Shown here piece by piece: positions 33,932 to 44,847 of a stretch of DNA of 64,000 nucleotides. A program made the translations under genes and the position numbers. The notes under the pieces are model-generated. The model was not told where the DNA came from and searched no databases. It was given only the letters and a program-made list of their open reading frames with translations. The DNA is from Amoebophrya sp. A120 (Eukaryota > Sar > Dinophyceae > Syndiniales > Amoebophryaceae), in the NCBI GenBank assembly GCA_905178155.1, contig CAJINV010000004.1:1116881-1180880 (forward strand), read 5' to 3'. Every line of letters begins with the position of its first letter. Position 1 is the stretch's first letter.

Positions 33932-34321
33932 GCCAGGTTCTTAACCCTTGTCTATAATGTCCTAGATCTTCGCGAGAGTGAAGATCTCCGGTTGTGAGTG
34001 ATGCACTTGCGGCTGGCACCAGGAGCCCGAGTGCAATGCACGGCCTCCGGGAGGTTCTTGTACCGCCCGTCATTTTTGCGCCAAGTCAGAAGGAGCGGGC
34101 TCTTAATAAATATTACGCAGTAAAAATGTATGGCTACTTACTTATCACCGAAAGGAGTCCTGTCGTCGTGTTCGTTGGTTTTTGAGAGGATGGAGTACAA
34201 TTGTTTTTGTTTTGATTAGCAGTAGTAAAGTATCTATTCACTATCCGCCTACAATAACATACAGCAGAAGGAAAAATACGGAATACGCGATAGACACGCG
34301 ACGAGTTCGGTGAGCACCATC
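33932..34321. other. Upstream flank of the lipase-like gene
   Basis: It contains a possible signal-peptide exon on the minus strand (near 34073 down to 33950, CIALGLLVPAASA). At 34276-34320 it holds the first copy of a dispersed repeat with tacgcgatagacac and gagttcggtgagcaccat. Confidence 0.4.
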
Positions 34322-37300
34322 CTAGGTGTGTAACGCCCGCGAGTTCGTGTCGTCGAGCCCAAAGGGCCCTGCGCACCTTCCCTCGTAGCCCATTCGCCTT
34401 CTCGACGCCGGGGCGCCTATGCACCCGACATTATCCGCATACGCGAAAAGCGGTCGGTCTCCGAGTGGGATAGCACCACACCGCCTGTTTTTCTTCGTCA
34501 CAGTTTTGCCAAATTCCAGACCCGTAGCCCAGTTGGGTTCGAATCGTGCCCAGTTTTCCGCGTTAATCTCCTTGCCGCGCTCAAGGGTTGGCGCATAAGC
34601 GGCCGACAAGGACAGCCGCGGAAGCCGCAAAACCAGGACACGGTCGGAACACCAAAAGTCGTAGCGGCCCCGCCTTATATCGGCCAGCCAGACCTTGTTA
34701 TACACCACTACAGCAGCGCCATTGACAAAAAAGACCTCATAGTCCTCATGACGCTGTCGCTTGACCGCGCCTATCTTGCCGCCCTCGTCAAGTGCCTTGT
34801 CATAAAACACTTCACTAACCAGGCACGCGTCGACCCGAGCGTGCCCAAAGGGGTTGGCGCAGTTTGTCTCGTTGATCTGGACGAACCTGCGAAAGCAGGC
34901 CTGGAGCGTTTCACATTCTCCCGGCCCTCTTGCGATGAGCATGAGCTGCTGCAGAAAAGCCGCCAACCATGTGGGAGCACGCTTCGAACTCCCTATTCGG
35001 GTTGCAATAACTGCGTCGTTTGCCTGTTGATCTCCGACGTCGTTGGTTTCTCGGATGAGGCTATTAGCACTGGTCCCTTGGAGGATGCCACGACGTCCTG
35101 ATGTCCCGGTCCTTTGACAAATTTCTGCATCGGCCTCCCGGATGCAGATCGGTTGCTGGCGCTGCTGGTATTGGGGGGGGCAGTACCTGAGGGTAGTAGT
35201 TTGTTGCAGAATGGTTGGATTTTCATGTTGCTCTGTAGCAAAGTGTAGTCGCGCTTTTTCATTGCGGTTGCAGCACAATGTGTCGCAATTCAGAACAACC
35301 CTACCACGACCGGTCCTGTCCGCTCCTCTGGTAACAGACAGAGACCGTTGCGCAACTCCGCCTTCCGGTTTGACGTGATCTCGTCCATGGTGCTGCGGAC
35401 TCTCAACTCTGGAAAACAGTGCAGAGGATGCAGGAACTGCACTAGACGCGTCGGCAGACTTGGTCTTGTCTTGCTGGTTGGGGAGCTTCATCCTAGGTGA
35501 GCTTCAGACACACGACGAGTTCGGTGAGCACCATCCTAGGTGCACTGCGCTGCATCTGTTGGGCCTGCGCTCTGCATGTTCCACGTTGCCACGCCGATGT
35601 TGTTGTTGTAGATGGGGGGTCGGTTGTGCGAGTATCCTGATGTTACTAGCCTCATTCCTGTAATCGCCTGCATTTCTGCACTCACTACTTTTTCGTATTC
35701 CTCCGAGAAGCCGCCGCCCTTGTGCACGCGCTGCTTCACGTCTACTAGTTCTGCAGAGCACTCCGGGCACTTTATTGCCCACCTTGAGCTCTGGTTCACC
35801 ACCTCCGGGCACTTTATTGCCCACTTTTATTGCCCACTTTATTGCCCACTAGTTCTGAAGAGAGGAGGTTTCGAAGACCGTTCATTTTCTTGAAATTTCT
35901 AATAAAGGGAGCAGCAAAAACGCTTTTTCTTTTCCTACTTCTAACAAAGACTACAAACTTACTTTTTCACTTGTCCTACTTCTCCTAGTCAAGTCTAGTT
36001 TTTTCCTCCCTGCGCTCGCTCAGGATTGTCCCAAATCCTGTCAAAATCCTGTACAGAAAGATGGCGTCCTCCCTGCGTTACTAAGGAGTCTCTCTTTGGG
36101 ACTCTGCCGTTCTTCGCTGTGCCCTTGTCCATGCGGTACTAGGGAGTCTCTCTGGGACTCTACCTTTCCTCGCTGTGCCCTTGTCCCGGCAGTACTAGGC
36201 GAGCCTCTTCCACCGTGGGTCTCTACCGTTCCTGGCCGCTCAGCTCCGCCGCTCACGCTAGTGCAGTTCCATTGCAACTTAGCCCGTTTCCTCTCTTGCG
36301 GCCTTCACCTCGAGGTTCTTGCTGATCTGCTTGTCGGATTACTTAGCGCTGCCTCTGCTTGTCGGATTACTTGTACGGAATACGCGATAGACACACGACG
36401 AGTTCGGTGAGCACCATCCGCCCTGTTGGTACCTGATCCATTATTTGATTTGGGTAGCATTTTGCTTATTGTGGCGCGAACACAAACTCCTTCCCAAATC
36501 CCCAGAGCGCTGGCGCCCCAAGGGCTCGCCGCTTTCTTCCTTCGTTCGTATGTTTCACAAGGTCACACCCTTCACAATGGCGGACTCCGGATCTGTATCA
36601 AAGTGCATCTGCGCTGCTTCGCAGCGTCCTATGTGCAACTAAATACAGTCGCGGGGCGCGCAACAGGGACCGCACCGCAACGCCCGCGCCACAGAGGTGG
36701 CTGCGGGACGTCGCACTTCTCCGCCCACAGACGTGGGTCGAACTGTGCTCCAGCACTGCACAGAGAGGTAACAGCGCCGGGTGCAACAGAGGCTGCAACA
36801 AGTCGGGGATCGCGTGGCCCAAACCTCCATCCGAAGTCGCCGCCCTGTGGCTCCTTGTCCGCCACGCGTATCCCGCCGGCTTTGTCGCGTCTACAGGGTG
36901 GCCCGCCGGCGCCGGCTGTCCTGTCTCGTCGCATTGCGCCACATCACCGGGGACAGAGATCGGGGCCCGATGTCGTATGCACCTAGGCCGCGCAGCTCCT
37001 AACTAATCCACGCGCCACAGAGGTGGCTGCAACTATGCTCGGCTGGTGTGGTGTCCAATCGTCCTCATAAATGCAAGCAGTTCATCTTCATCTATATCAT
37101 GCGCAAACGTATGTAGTTGCTCGTTGGCAGAGTACGTCAGCATAAGCAGATCCAAGCATGCAAAGCCCACCCCGTTCACAGCCTCACATCCTAGATCCTT
37201 ACTAGCCTGCCAGAGTGCGCACAGAGGTGCATCAACCAGCAGGGGTTCCGGCTGAACCAGTGGCACAGACGGTGCCTACCGGTATGGTGCGGTGTTGTGG

Positions 37301-37512
37301 CGATAGACACACGACTGACTGTTCGGTGGTGCGGTTGTGGCGACCCAGTTGGTGCGGTTGTGGCGACCCAGTTGGTGCGATGGTGCGATGAGGCACATCG
37401 CCAGCACCAACCGGTAGACACACGACTGACGCTACCCAAAAACCGGTCTACCGAACTGCGTGTGTCTATGCGATAGACACACGACGAGTTCGGTGAGCTC
37501 CATCCTAGGTGC
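34276..37512. repeat. Cluster of dispersed 35-45 bp repeats
   Basis: Four copies of a segment containing gatagacacacgacgagttc and ggtgagcaccatcctaggtg lie at about 34276-34328, 35505-35543, 36374-36420 and 37470-37512. Shorter versions occur near 37300 and 37410. Read on the minus strand the segment encodes HLGWCSPNSSCVYR, in several frames. Confidence 0.75.
34322..35491 (-). pseudogene. Non-LTR retrotransposon endonuclease-like remnant
   Basis: A 389-codon frame. The C-terminal half resembles the endonuclease/exonuclease/phosphatase domain of LINE-type elements: AAVVVYNKVWLADIRRGRYD, RVLVLRLPRLSLSAAYAPTL, ENWARFEPNWA, then a stretch where GDFN is expected reads FAYADNVG, and GPFGLDDTNSRAL. 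The catalytic GDFN motif is therefore altered and the active site is probably dead. The frame ends at a dispersed repeat also found at 35505, 36374 and 37470. No reverse transcriptase follows. The N-terminal 150 residues are low in recognisable features. I read it as a decayed element or a recently fused fragment rather than a working gene. Confidence 0.5.
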
Positions 37513-38992
37513 GAGGAGGACGAATGAGGACAGCTCGATATTGATCCAACGACATGAAGATGTTGACCTAATGCACGAGGACATCCAGAACGAAGTAAAG
37601 CAAAAGCACGGCGACAAATTTGTACGATAATACACAAAAAGAATGCAAGTAAGTACCAGCAACACGAAACGAAATCCCAAATAACGAGAAACGAACGGAT
37701 AAGCACGATACGCAACATGCAAGAGGCGCCTCGACTTCTTTGCGCCAAGACCTTCAGAGTAGACCTGTGAAAGTTTCTTTATCAAAAATCGACTACATGA
37801 AAACTTCAGCTTCTTCACAAACCGAGAGCGAGTGCCTGCTTCGGGCATACAATACATAATATCTAGCTACCTATGTCATGTGTGGCCCACGAAAAAAAAA
37901 CAACGACAACAGACTGGAACGCCCATCATGAACAAAAAGATTTTTTTTCTTTTTTGCTTTTCGAAAAACAAAAAGAGTAACTCCATCATCCTGCACAGGG
38001 AGTAGAGGTGGCATATTGATGAACTAAATCAACGTAAAGGTAACAATATTTCGCTTGAATGTTGATTAATGGCGCCTGATGTGATTTCAGCAAACGTCGA
38101 CTTAGATTTTTGGACTCAAGTAAAAGCTGCGACTTTTTTTTTTGATCTATTTTAGCAAATTGTCATCACCTACACCAGTTGTGGTATATACGAACGACCG
38201 ACCACCTTACAACTTCCGGTCGTTGTATTGTGATACTAAACTTGATAAAAGCTACGATTGAAGATATATATAATATTCTTGTGGCCGGCTGCTCAAAGTT
38301 TTGCGATTTTCTTTTCCCTAAGTGAGTAGGTCGCTCTGAGGGCAGTTGTCGTTCATACCTCAGACATCGTCGTTACTGGGTCGGAAGGCACTTGTTGAAC
38401 GGTGAAGAATATTTTGCCGGTTCTTTCTCTGTATGTCCTGCTTCCATGACGGGTATGGGTAGAAAAAAGTCGTGCGTTGGAGGTGGGTACATACTTATTC
38501 TTAGGATATATTTCAGGTAAAAGTGCTGGATAACCAGGTAAAAGAGGAGGACGCCATCCTCTACGAAGGTACTACACTTCGCCAGTAGAGGCTCCTACAG
38601 GCGACGCAGGGGGTATTCCAAGCGGTCGCACTATCGTGCGGAGAAAGTAGACTGGGGAGGTGCGGGAAAAGATTGGAGTACTCTCGGTCTCGTTGTACAC
38701 GTAGCGACCTATAATTTCATCTCAAACGGCCTAGGGACAATGTCATTGTTGAAAAGTTAGAAGTGTCGCTAGAATAGTACACTTATTCGCTATACTATGT
38801 GCTAAATAACAATTGAACAAGATTTGGTTCTGATTTTTGCTCAAAAACTGTCAACTCAACAAACAAGCTCTACAAGATTTTTCCGGGACAAGAAATGAAC
38901 TATAGAACGGCGAAACCTAGTTTTTTGCTTAATCTTTAAAATTCAACGAAAAACTCTCCCCCTACCATGCTGACAACAGCTCCAGCTCCTCC
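35492..38992. other. Repeat-rich intergenic region
   Basis: The region 35.5-37.5 kb is GC-rich and holds several repeats. These are ttattgcccac four times (35765-35850) and a unit of about 60-65 bp repeated about three times imperfectly (36066-36250, ggagtctctc words). Cgccacagaggtggctgc occurs at about 36690 and 37010. A 25-bp word, ggtgcggttgtggcgaccca, occurs twice near 37335. The region 37.5-39.0 kb is AT-rich and featureless. I see no supported gene. Confidence 0.5.
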
Positions 38993-41900
38993 TCATTTAG
39001 GTCGTTTTTTCGCCGTTTCCGGGTCTATTTCCTGCTCACTCCCAGCGCGCTTCATGAGCAGCGGGTTCCCCAAAGGCGGTTTCATTTGGGAGGTACCATC
39101 CGCGTCATATCACACAGAAAAAAGCCGGCGGGGCATCTTTGCCACATGCCAATATGAATACATAGAAAATTTTTCTGCCATGGGCGAACGCGAACCCACA
39201 GTGTACTTGGGGAGCAAGTACCTAGGGAACAATTATGCGTAGGGAATGCAATACTAATGGTAATGCAGGCAGTTCCGTGTGTTAGTTGAATCAAAATTAC
39301 CTTTATAATATGTTTTTGCAGTACAAATGAATGCCCTGCAGCCTGCTTTATTTTTCAGTGGGATACGTCACCAGAACTCGAGAGACCACCAGCGCCGGGC
39401 GGCCCAGAGGTGGCGAGTATCTTGACCGGGGCGGCACTAGAGTTAGATGCTGCTGTGGTGCCGTTCGACTTCGAGGTCGATGTTGTGCCGTTCGAAGCAG
39501 CATTCAACACTATTCCGTGTGGAGCTCCCGCAGGAGGCTTTCCTCCTTTCCCGCTAGTTGAAATAATACCGGCACCGTTTATTTTCATGGCTCCAGGAGC
39601 CGTTGACCCTTTGGAAGTAGTAGAACTTCCACCCGGTGGCGGCTCGCCGGACGTAGTTGAAGTTAGTATTGTGGTACCGCCAGCTCCGGAATTAATGGGA
39701 GGTGCGCTTCCTTTTGATGTTGATGCGGTGGAATTATTCATGGTGGTCCTCGTTATTTTTGTACTATTTCCTCCTGCGGCTCCTCCCGGAGGAGGTATTG
39801 ACCCAGAAGTTCCTATCCCCGCGCTAGTAGCTGTACCAGCACCCTGTTGTGGTACCAGACTGAAGCCGTTGGCGTCCACTAGAAAATTGTCGCTGTTCTT
39901 TCTCATATAATTTTTACCACCTCCAGCTTGTTGTAGTCCTGTGCTAGAAGTGGTAGAGCCAGCGGTAGTAGTTCCTGCAGAGGTGGCTGTTGCTGTTCCG
40001 TTTGCGACAGAAGTATAATTACTCTGCGACGTCGCTTGATGTGAAGAAGGAGGTCCACCTCCTCGTCCAGCAGCACTACTACTGCTGCTACTGCTCCCAC
40101 CTTGCTGCAACTGTGGTCCAGGACCTCCTGGTGGGCCCCCGTTTGCAGCAGCAGCTGCTGCTGCTGCGCTATTTGACCTGGCTGACAGCGTGGGTTGGGC
40201 CGTGCTGCTGCCGTCTTTGGAAGAGCTGGAGGGACTCAGGTTCGGCTTCGCTATTGCCGGGCCTTCGCCGGACTTTCGCCTGGGAAGTTGTTGTATACTT
40301 GTGATGTAGAAGTGGATGATCCACCAAAAAATCGAATGTGGTCTTTGATATATGCAGACAAATACAACTTCTAGCCACGGAAGCGTATCTAGATAGTACT
40401 TTTTCTTTTTGATTTGTGTATGATTTTTCATCACGTACACCTTTATCTGTTGTAAAGTATACCTAAATTTTGTCGTTTCCTCTTGCACGTGCAGTGCGAT
40501 GTGTATCCTGCCGTCCCGTCTGGACTCAAAGGCGACGGTATTGACCCACTCCGCGACGGGGTGCCGGATGTCCAGATGCTGCCCGCTCGTGCCCTGCTCG
40601 AACTCGATCCCGATGAACCAGGTGGCCTCGTTGGCGCGCGGGTCCGCCACATTGTGCGGATACAGGTTATGGATGCGTCAGGATTGTTGAAATCGACAAA
40701 GCTGAAGTAGTCTGTGATGCATAGACTGCAAGGCACGAAGTGACTGTCTTGCAGGGATTGCAAGTGAGGCCGATTGTGAGCCTGTTTTGGGTTTCTGATA
40801 GAGCTGCTAAAGTAGCATGACAAGGGATGCCTTCTTTCGCTAAACAGCATGACAAACTGGATTTCGACGGTGCCGAAATTTGTCATGCACCGCTTAGAAT
40901 AAATTGGGCTTCCAAATGGTATCGATTTTATGCATCACAAATTTTTCAACTTTGTCAATTTCAATCCTGACAGTTCCATACAGGTGGGCGCGCATGTAGT
41001 CCTCGTGGTACGCGGCCAGCTTTTCCACGAGCGATTTCAACTTCGCCTCCACGGAACCTGGGTCAGGCGTAATTCTTTTTTTTATTGGAATAAATGTATC
41101 TTTATTTCACATGGTTCGACGTAAAGACGAGAGCGAAACAATACCACGGCCGCACTGAGGAACGGCCTTCGTGGACGGCATCAAGATCATCAAGGACAGG
41201 CTGTACAAATCCGAGAAGTAAAACAAAAAAGTTGTACCCAAATATGACCTAAATCTAGTGGTTTGAAGTGTGAAATCACAAATGGAGTACTATTTCTAAA
41301 GGGTGGAAGTAAGTAAGAACCACTCCCCGCGACTGCGTCGCGGGGTAAGGCTGATTTGAATTGCTGCTGGGCCAAATTTGAAGCTATTGTCTGCAGGTGC
41401 TTTCTGCATGGTTAGTGAAAACGGGAACAGGTAGTCATAGTGGACGTCGTCCGCGCCCTGTCTCACTAACCAAGCTCCAGGCAGCAGTCACTTAAATGCC
41501 AACATGAAGCAAAAAAGAGAAAAAGAAAATCCGACTTCTCGTCCAGGGCAGGGCATTTACCACAGGCGAAAAAATGCCTTTCAGATGCAGAAAGCAGCAC
41601 AGACCCAGGGCGACACAAACAGCAGCAGCGCCTTGTAGGCGAGCAGGAAGACAGCGCGCGCCAGCGCTTGTCGGAATGTTTGACGTTTTAGCAGACTAGC
41701 TGCAGACTCTTCAGAAGCTTTTGAGTCTTCAGAAGAAGCTACAGAAGATGACCTCCAGAAGGTCGAAGCTTCTGAAGAATACGAAAAAGCGCAAGCATAA
41801 AGTTGCCGCATTGGAGAAAGATTTGAAAAACCTTCTGAAGGTTTTCAGTCTTCTGAAGGTTGGCCAAAATCGCGACACTTTGCAGCTTTCTTTTGTCGAG

Positions 41901-44847
41901 AAAGTCGGGAAGTCTTCTGAAGGTCAAAAAAATGCGACCTTCTGAAGCTTTTTAACCTTCAGAAGATTTCAAAACGGTCACTTTTCACCTTCTGAAGGTT
42001 TTTTTGCTCATTTTCCATTTTTTTCTTCTGAAGGTCAAAAAAAACCTTCTGAAGGCGTGACCTTCAGAAGAAAAAACGAGCGATTTCAGCTTTTCCACGA
42101 GCGATTTCAGCTTTGCCTCCACGGAACCTGGGTCGTATTTTTCACATCACATTCGTAAAGACGAAACAAGACTACGACGGAACGATCCTTCGTGGACGGC
42201 ATGATCAAGGACAGGCACAGGCTGTAGGTACTACTACGAGAACCAAAACAAACAAGTTATACCACCAACAGATGACGTTGACGTTGACCACAAAGGTCGT
42301 GGGTACTATTTCTAAAGGGTGCAAGTAAGTAACTACTAAATCCCAGAGTCCTCTCCGGCGGAAGTTCAAGTTGTATAAATGAAAGAATACCTTTCAGGCG
42401 GCAAAATTTTTCCCTATTGTCCTCCAAGGTATCCACGGATATTCTTACGTAGTGGTGGTACGCCGTGAAGAAGGGATAGGGTTCGAAAAACTCGTCCCAA
42501 ATTTTGTCCGTTGCGGTCTGACTCTGCTCTGCTGCACCCCCAGCACTGCTTATTTCCGTTTCCCGTATTCTCTTCACGAGCCCCGCTGACCGGAAAAACT
42601 GCTCATTATGCATTGCAGAAGTATCGCACTCGTATTGCAATCATGCATTACAAATTTTCTTGTCAAGTCAAATCCGCATTACAAACCTTAACCTTATTTC
42701 TCACGCTGAGGAAATTTGTAATGCATTTATACGAGTACGATACTTTTGCAATGCATACTCATCGATGGTGAGCAAAGTTTCTCCGTTCGCGTTGTGGCAA
42801 CTATTCATCGGCTATCGCAAGAAAAAACTGTTTCACTGTGAACTTGTGATGCAGACAATGGACCACAGAACTATTTGTCTTGCTACACCTACAAGGCGTT
42901 GGATTTTCAAGGGTATTCCCTCTTGGGGAACGCGCATGGCAAATTTTCTGTGTCATGTGGAGCAAACTTGTGATGCGGTTCTTGCAAAATCATCACAGTG
43001 AAACAATTTTTTCGTGGGATATCGGCGGATAGCACGGGGTCACCTGGTAAAGTAGTAGAATTTCTTTGCGGTTGCGAATCAAGTCGAAATAAGCGCTGCG
43101 ACCATCCATGCCGTTGATAAAGATAAAGTATGCTTTTTTTCTTGAGGTGGTCTTCTTCATTTATCATCTAGTTGAGCGCTGCTTCTGCTGTACATGTAGA
43201 CGTAGAGCGCAGCACGGCGGCCGGGATAAGGATACTTTAGCAGGTTTGCATTTGCTTCTGTTTAGATGAAGGGGCTGCAAAAAATATAGTACCACGCTCA
43301 TGACGTCTAGCTTCACTTCCCCTTCGGCTCTTGGTCGCCACACATTGTCGCTGGTCGCTCGCTGTTTCAGCGTTATGTCCTGACAAGAAGGCTCACTGTG
43401 GACCCGAAGTGTGACGTCCTTTTCTTGCCACTCGAATTCCGAGAAGAATTCGAAAAAGGCCATCACCATCTGCTCCGGGTCTTTTATCAGGGGCCGTTCC
43501 ATCATGGCCTGTGGTGTATGAAAATCAAAATTCTATGTATTTATAGCAGCAGGGCCAGCAGCACCCGTGCGCAAAGTGTCGTGCATGCTTCATGTGGTCA
43601 TGATGCGAAATAAACAAATACATACGTACAGTTGTCTGTCACCAAAACTAGACTACGTACTATACCTTCGCGACGCAGAGGGCCCAGGTGATTCCGCCGA
43701 AATAGCCGCTGATGTTGTTGTAAATGCCCCGGGCTTTGGCCCAGGCTTTTACGAACCTGAGCACCTTCTTGAACAACGTCACATCGGACACCAAGGACCT
43801 GTCGGTCAACAGTAAGCGCGCGACCCGCACCCCGTTTACGGACCGTTGACTCGGCTCGTCCAGGTCCGCCAGGACGTCGTCGTTCGTGAAGGTGGTAAAA
43901 TTATGCATTGCAAAAGTGTCTGGGTCTAGAAGATTGCGATATTTGTCATGCTAGTCTGGTATGACTCTGAAATCTGTATTTCGTGGCCGCGAAAGCTCCT
44001 CTTATCTCTCATGCAAAAATGCAGTTTCTCATGCGAAGTGCGCAACTCAGAACCGCGGAAAAACTTGTCATGCTAGGCAGCTCATTACTGTGTGCTCACT
44101 ATTCCGTTCCTTGCATCACAAGTTTCCAGACCCAGATATATTTGCAGTTAATAAAAATTGGACTCGGATTCGTTCAATTCCAGAAAGTCTTCTGGAATCC
44201 CCCGTGGGTTGTTCAAGTTGGGTAAGCAGCAGAGTAAAATGTCCAAATCCACGCCGCGGAACCGGCAACACAGCGTTGCGTTCGCGGTGGAGTCCAGCTT
44301 GACAAAATCCTTCACCTCCTCGTGCTTTTGCAGCATCTTGCCAAAGTCCTCCAGCCACATCTCGCGTAAAGGGGACCGGTTCAATTCCCCGGTGGTCTGT
44401 TTATTTTTTCAATGTCGCGAGTGGTCGTTTGGCTTTGGATTTGGTTTCAAGTTCAACTACAGAAAGGTTTTATCATTATTTTTGCGAAATTCGCGACGGG
44501 TAGTATCACTATCACTATTAACACTCACCTGGTCACCTTTCATGTATAATTTTGATTTTCATCAATCACATTAGTACCGGGTCCGGCCCGTTTATCTGCA
44601 AGTGTTGGTGCGGTCCGAGATAGGGAAGGAAGCACACCAGGTCGATATCCGACTCTTCCGTCATCAGTTCCAGGGTCGACGACCCAATGGTCATCACTTT
44701 CCCCCGCGGCGCGTTCACGTTGCCCGTTACGTTGGGCGAGCGGATCCACTGGTTCAGCAGTTCCTCGATGTCTACCCGAATCTTCCGCCGCCTCTCCAGC
44801 TCCGCCGGGCCGACGAGCGGCGACGCGCGGTCTAATGCGTTCTGCAT
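38993..44847 (-). CDS. Poly(A) polymerase, copy 1
   Basis: Adds poly(A) tails to mRNA in the nucleus. The nucleotidyltransferase core shows MTIGSSTLELMTEESDIDLV (two catalytic Asp in DID) and FRGVDLDILLC (third Asp). The central domain has SQRSVNGVRVARLL and FVKAWAKARGIYNNISGYFG followed by GITWAL. Then follow LIKDPEQMVMAFFEFFSEFE, VTPCYPPMNSCHNANGE, WDEFFEPYPFFTAYHHYVRI, VEAKLKSLVEKLAAYHEDYM and ATWFIGIEF, which form the C-terminal RNA-binding domain. A tail of about 300 residues is rich in Ser, Gly, Thr and Ala and ends in a basic KKRPK signal at 38993. Five introners interrupt it, plus ordinary introns. The start is uncertain: MQNALDRAS at 44847 may be preceded by another exon. A paralogue is at 54784-60703. 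Confidence 0.92.
39108..39364. mobile_element. Introner, family F
   Basis: Starts TATCACACAGAAAAAAGCC; the right end is GCTTTATTTTTCAGTGGGATA minus its first base. Flanked by CGTCA. It precedes the last exon of poly(A) polymerase copy 1. Confidence 0.9.
40668..40980. mobile_element. Introner, family H
   Basis: Starts TATGGATGCGTCAGGATTG; the right end is CAATCCTGACAGTTCCATA. Flanked by CAGGT. Joins MRAHLY to PHNVADPR in poly(A) polymerase copy 1. Confidence 0.92.
41020..42335. repeat. Tandem duplication covering an exon boundary of poly(A) polymerase copy 1
   Basis: The segment at 41020-41340 is repeated in diverged form at 42085-42335. Shared words include ttttccacgagcgatttca, gcctccacggaacctgggtc, ccttcgtggacggcat, atcaaggacagg and gtactatttctaaagggtg. 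In both copies the minus strand reads DPGSVEAKLKSLVEKL. Only the 41-kb copy continues into AAYHEDYM. Confidence 0.85.
41700..42075. repeat. Cluster of CTTCTGAAG / CTTCAGAAG words
   Basis: About 16-20 copies of cttctgaag or its complement cttcagaag occur within 375 bp, in both orientations. They are often embedded as ccttctgaaggt or accttcagaag. They form many overlapping inverted repeats inside an intron of poly(A) polymerase copy 1, between the two duplicated segments. Confidence 0.9.
42607..42757. mobile_element. Introner, family D
   Basis: Starts TATGCATTGCAGAAGTATCG; the right end is CGATACTTTTGCAATGCATA. Flanked by CTCAT. In poly(A) polymerase copy 1 after LLTIDE. Confidence 0.92.
42813..43021. 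mobile_element. Introner, family E
   Basis: Starts TATCGCAAGAAAAAACTG; the right end is CAATTTTTTCGTGGGATA. Flanked by TCGGC. Joins VTPCYPP to MNSCHNA in poly(A) polymerase copy 1, 3 bp from the matching site of an introner in copy 2. Confidence 0.92.
43902..44153. mobile_element. Introner, family A
   Basis: Starts TATGCATTGCAAAAGTGTC; the right end is ATATTTGCAGTTAATA. Flanked by AAAAT. Joins NESESNF to TTFTNDD. The sense repeat ATTTT contains no G, so a GT-AG pair is impossible at the duplication. Confidence 0.92.

Noticed and set aside
34322-35491. A functional retrotransposon
   Set aside because: The GDFN active-site motif is altered and no reverse transcriptase or second ORF follows.
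36426-36986. 186-codon plus-strand frame and overlapping minus frames
   Set aside because: GC-rich repeat region with several mutually overlapping frames and no recognisable protein.
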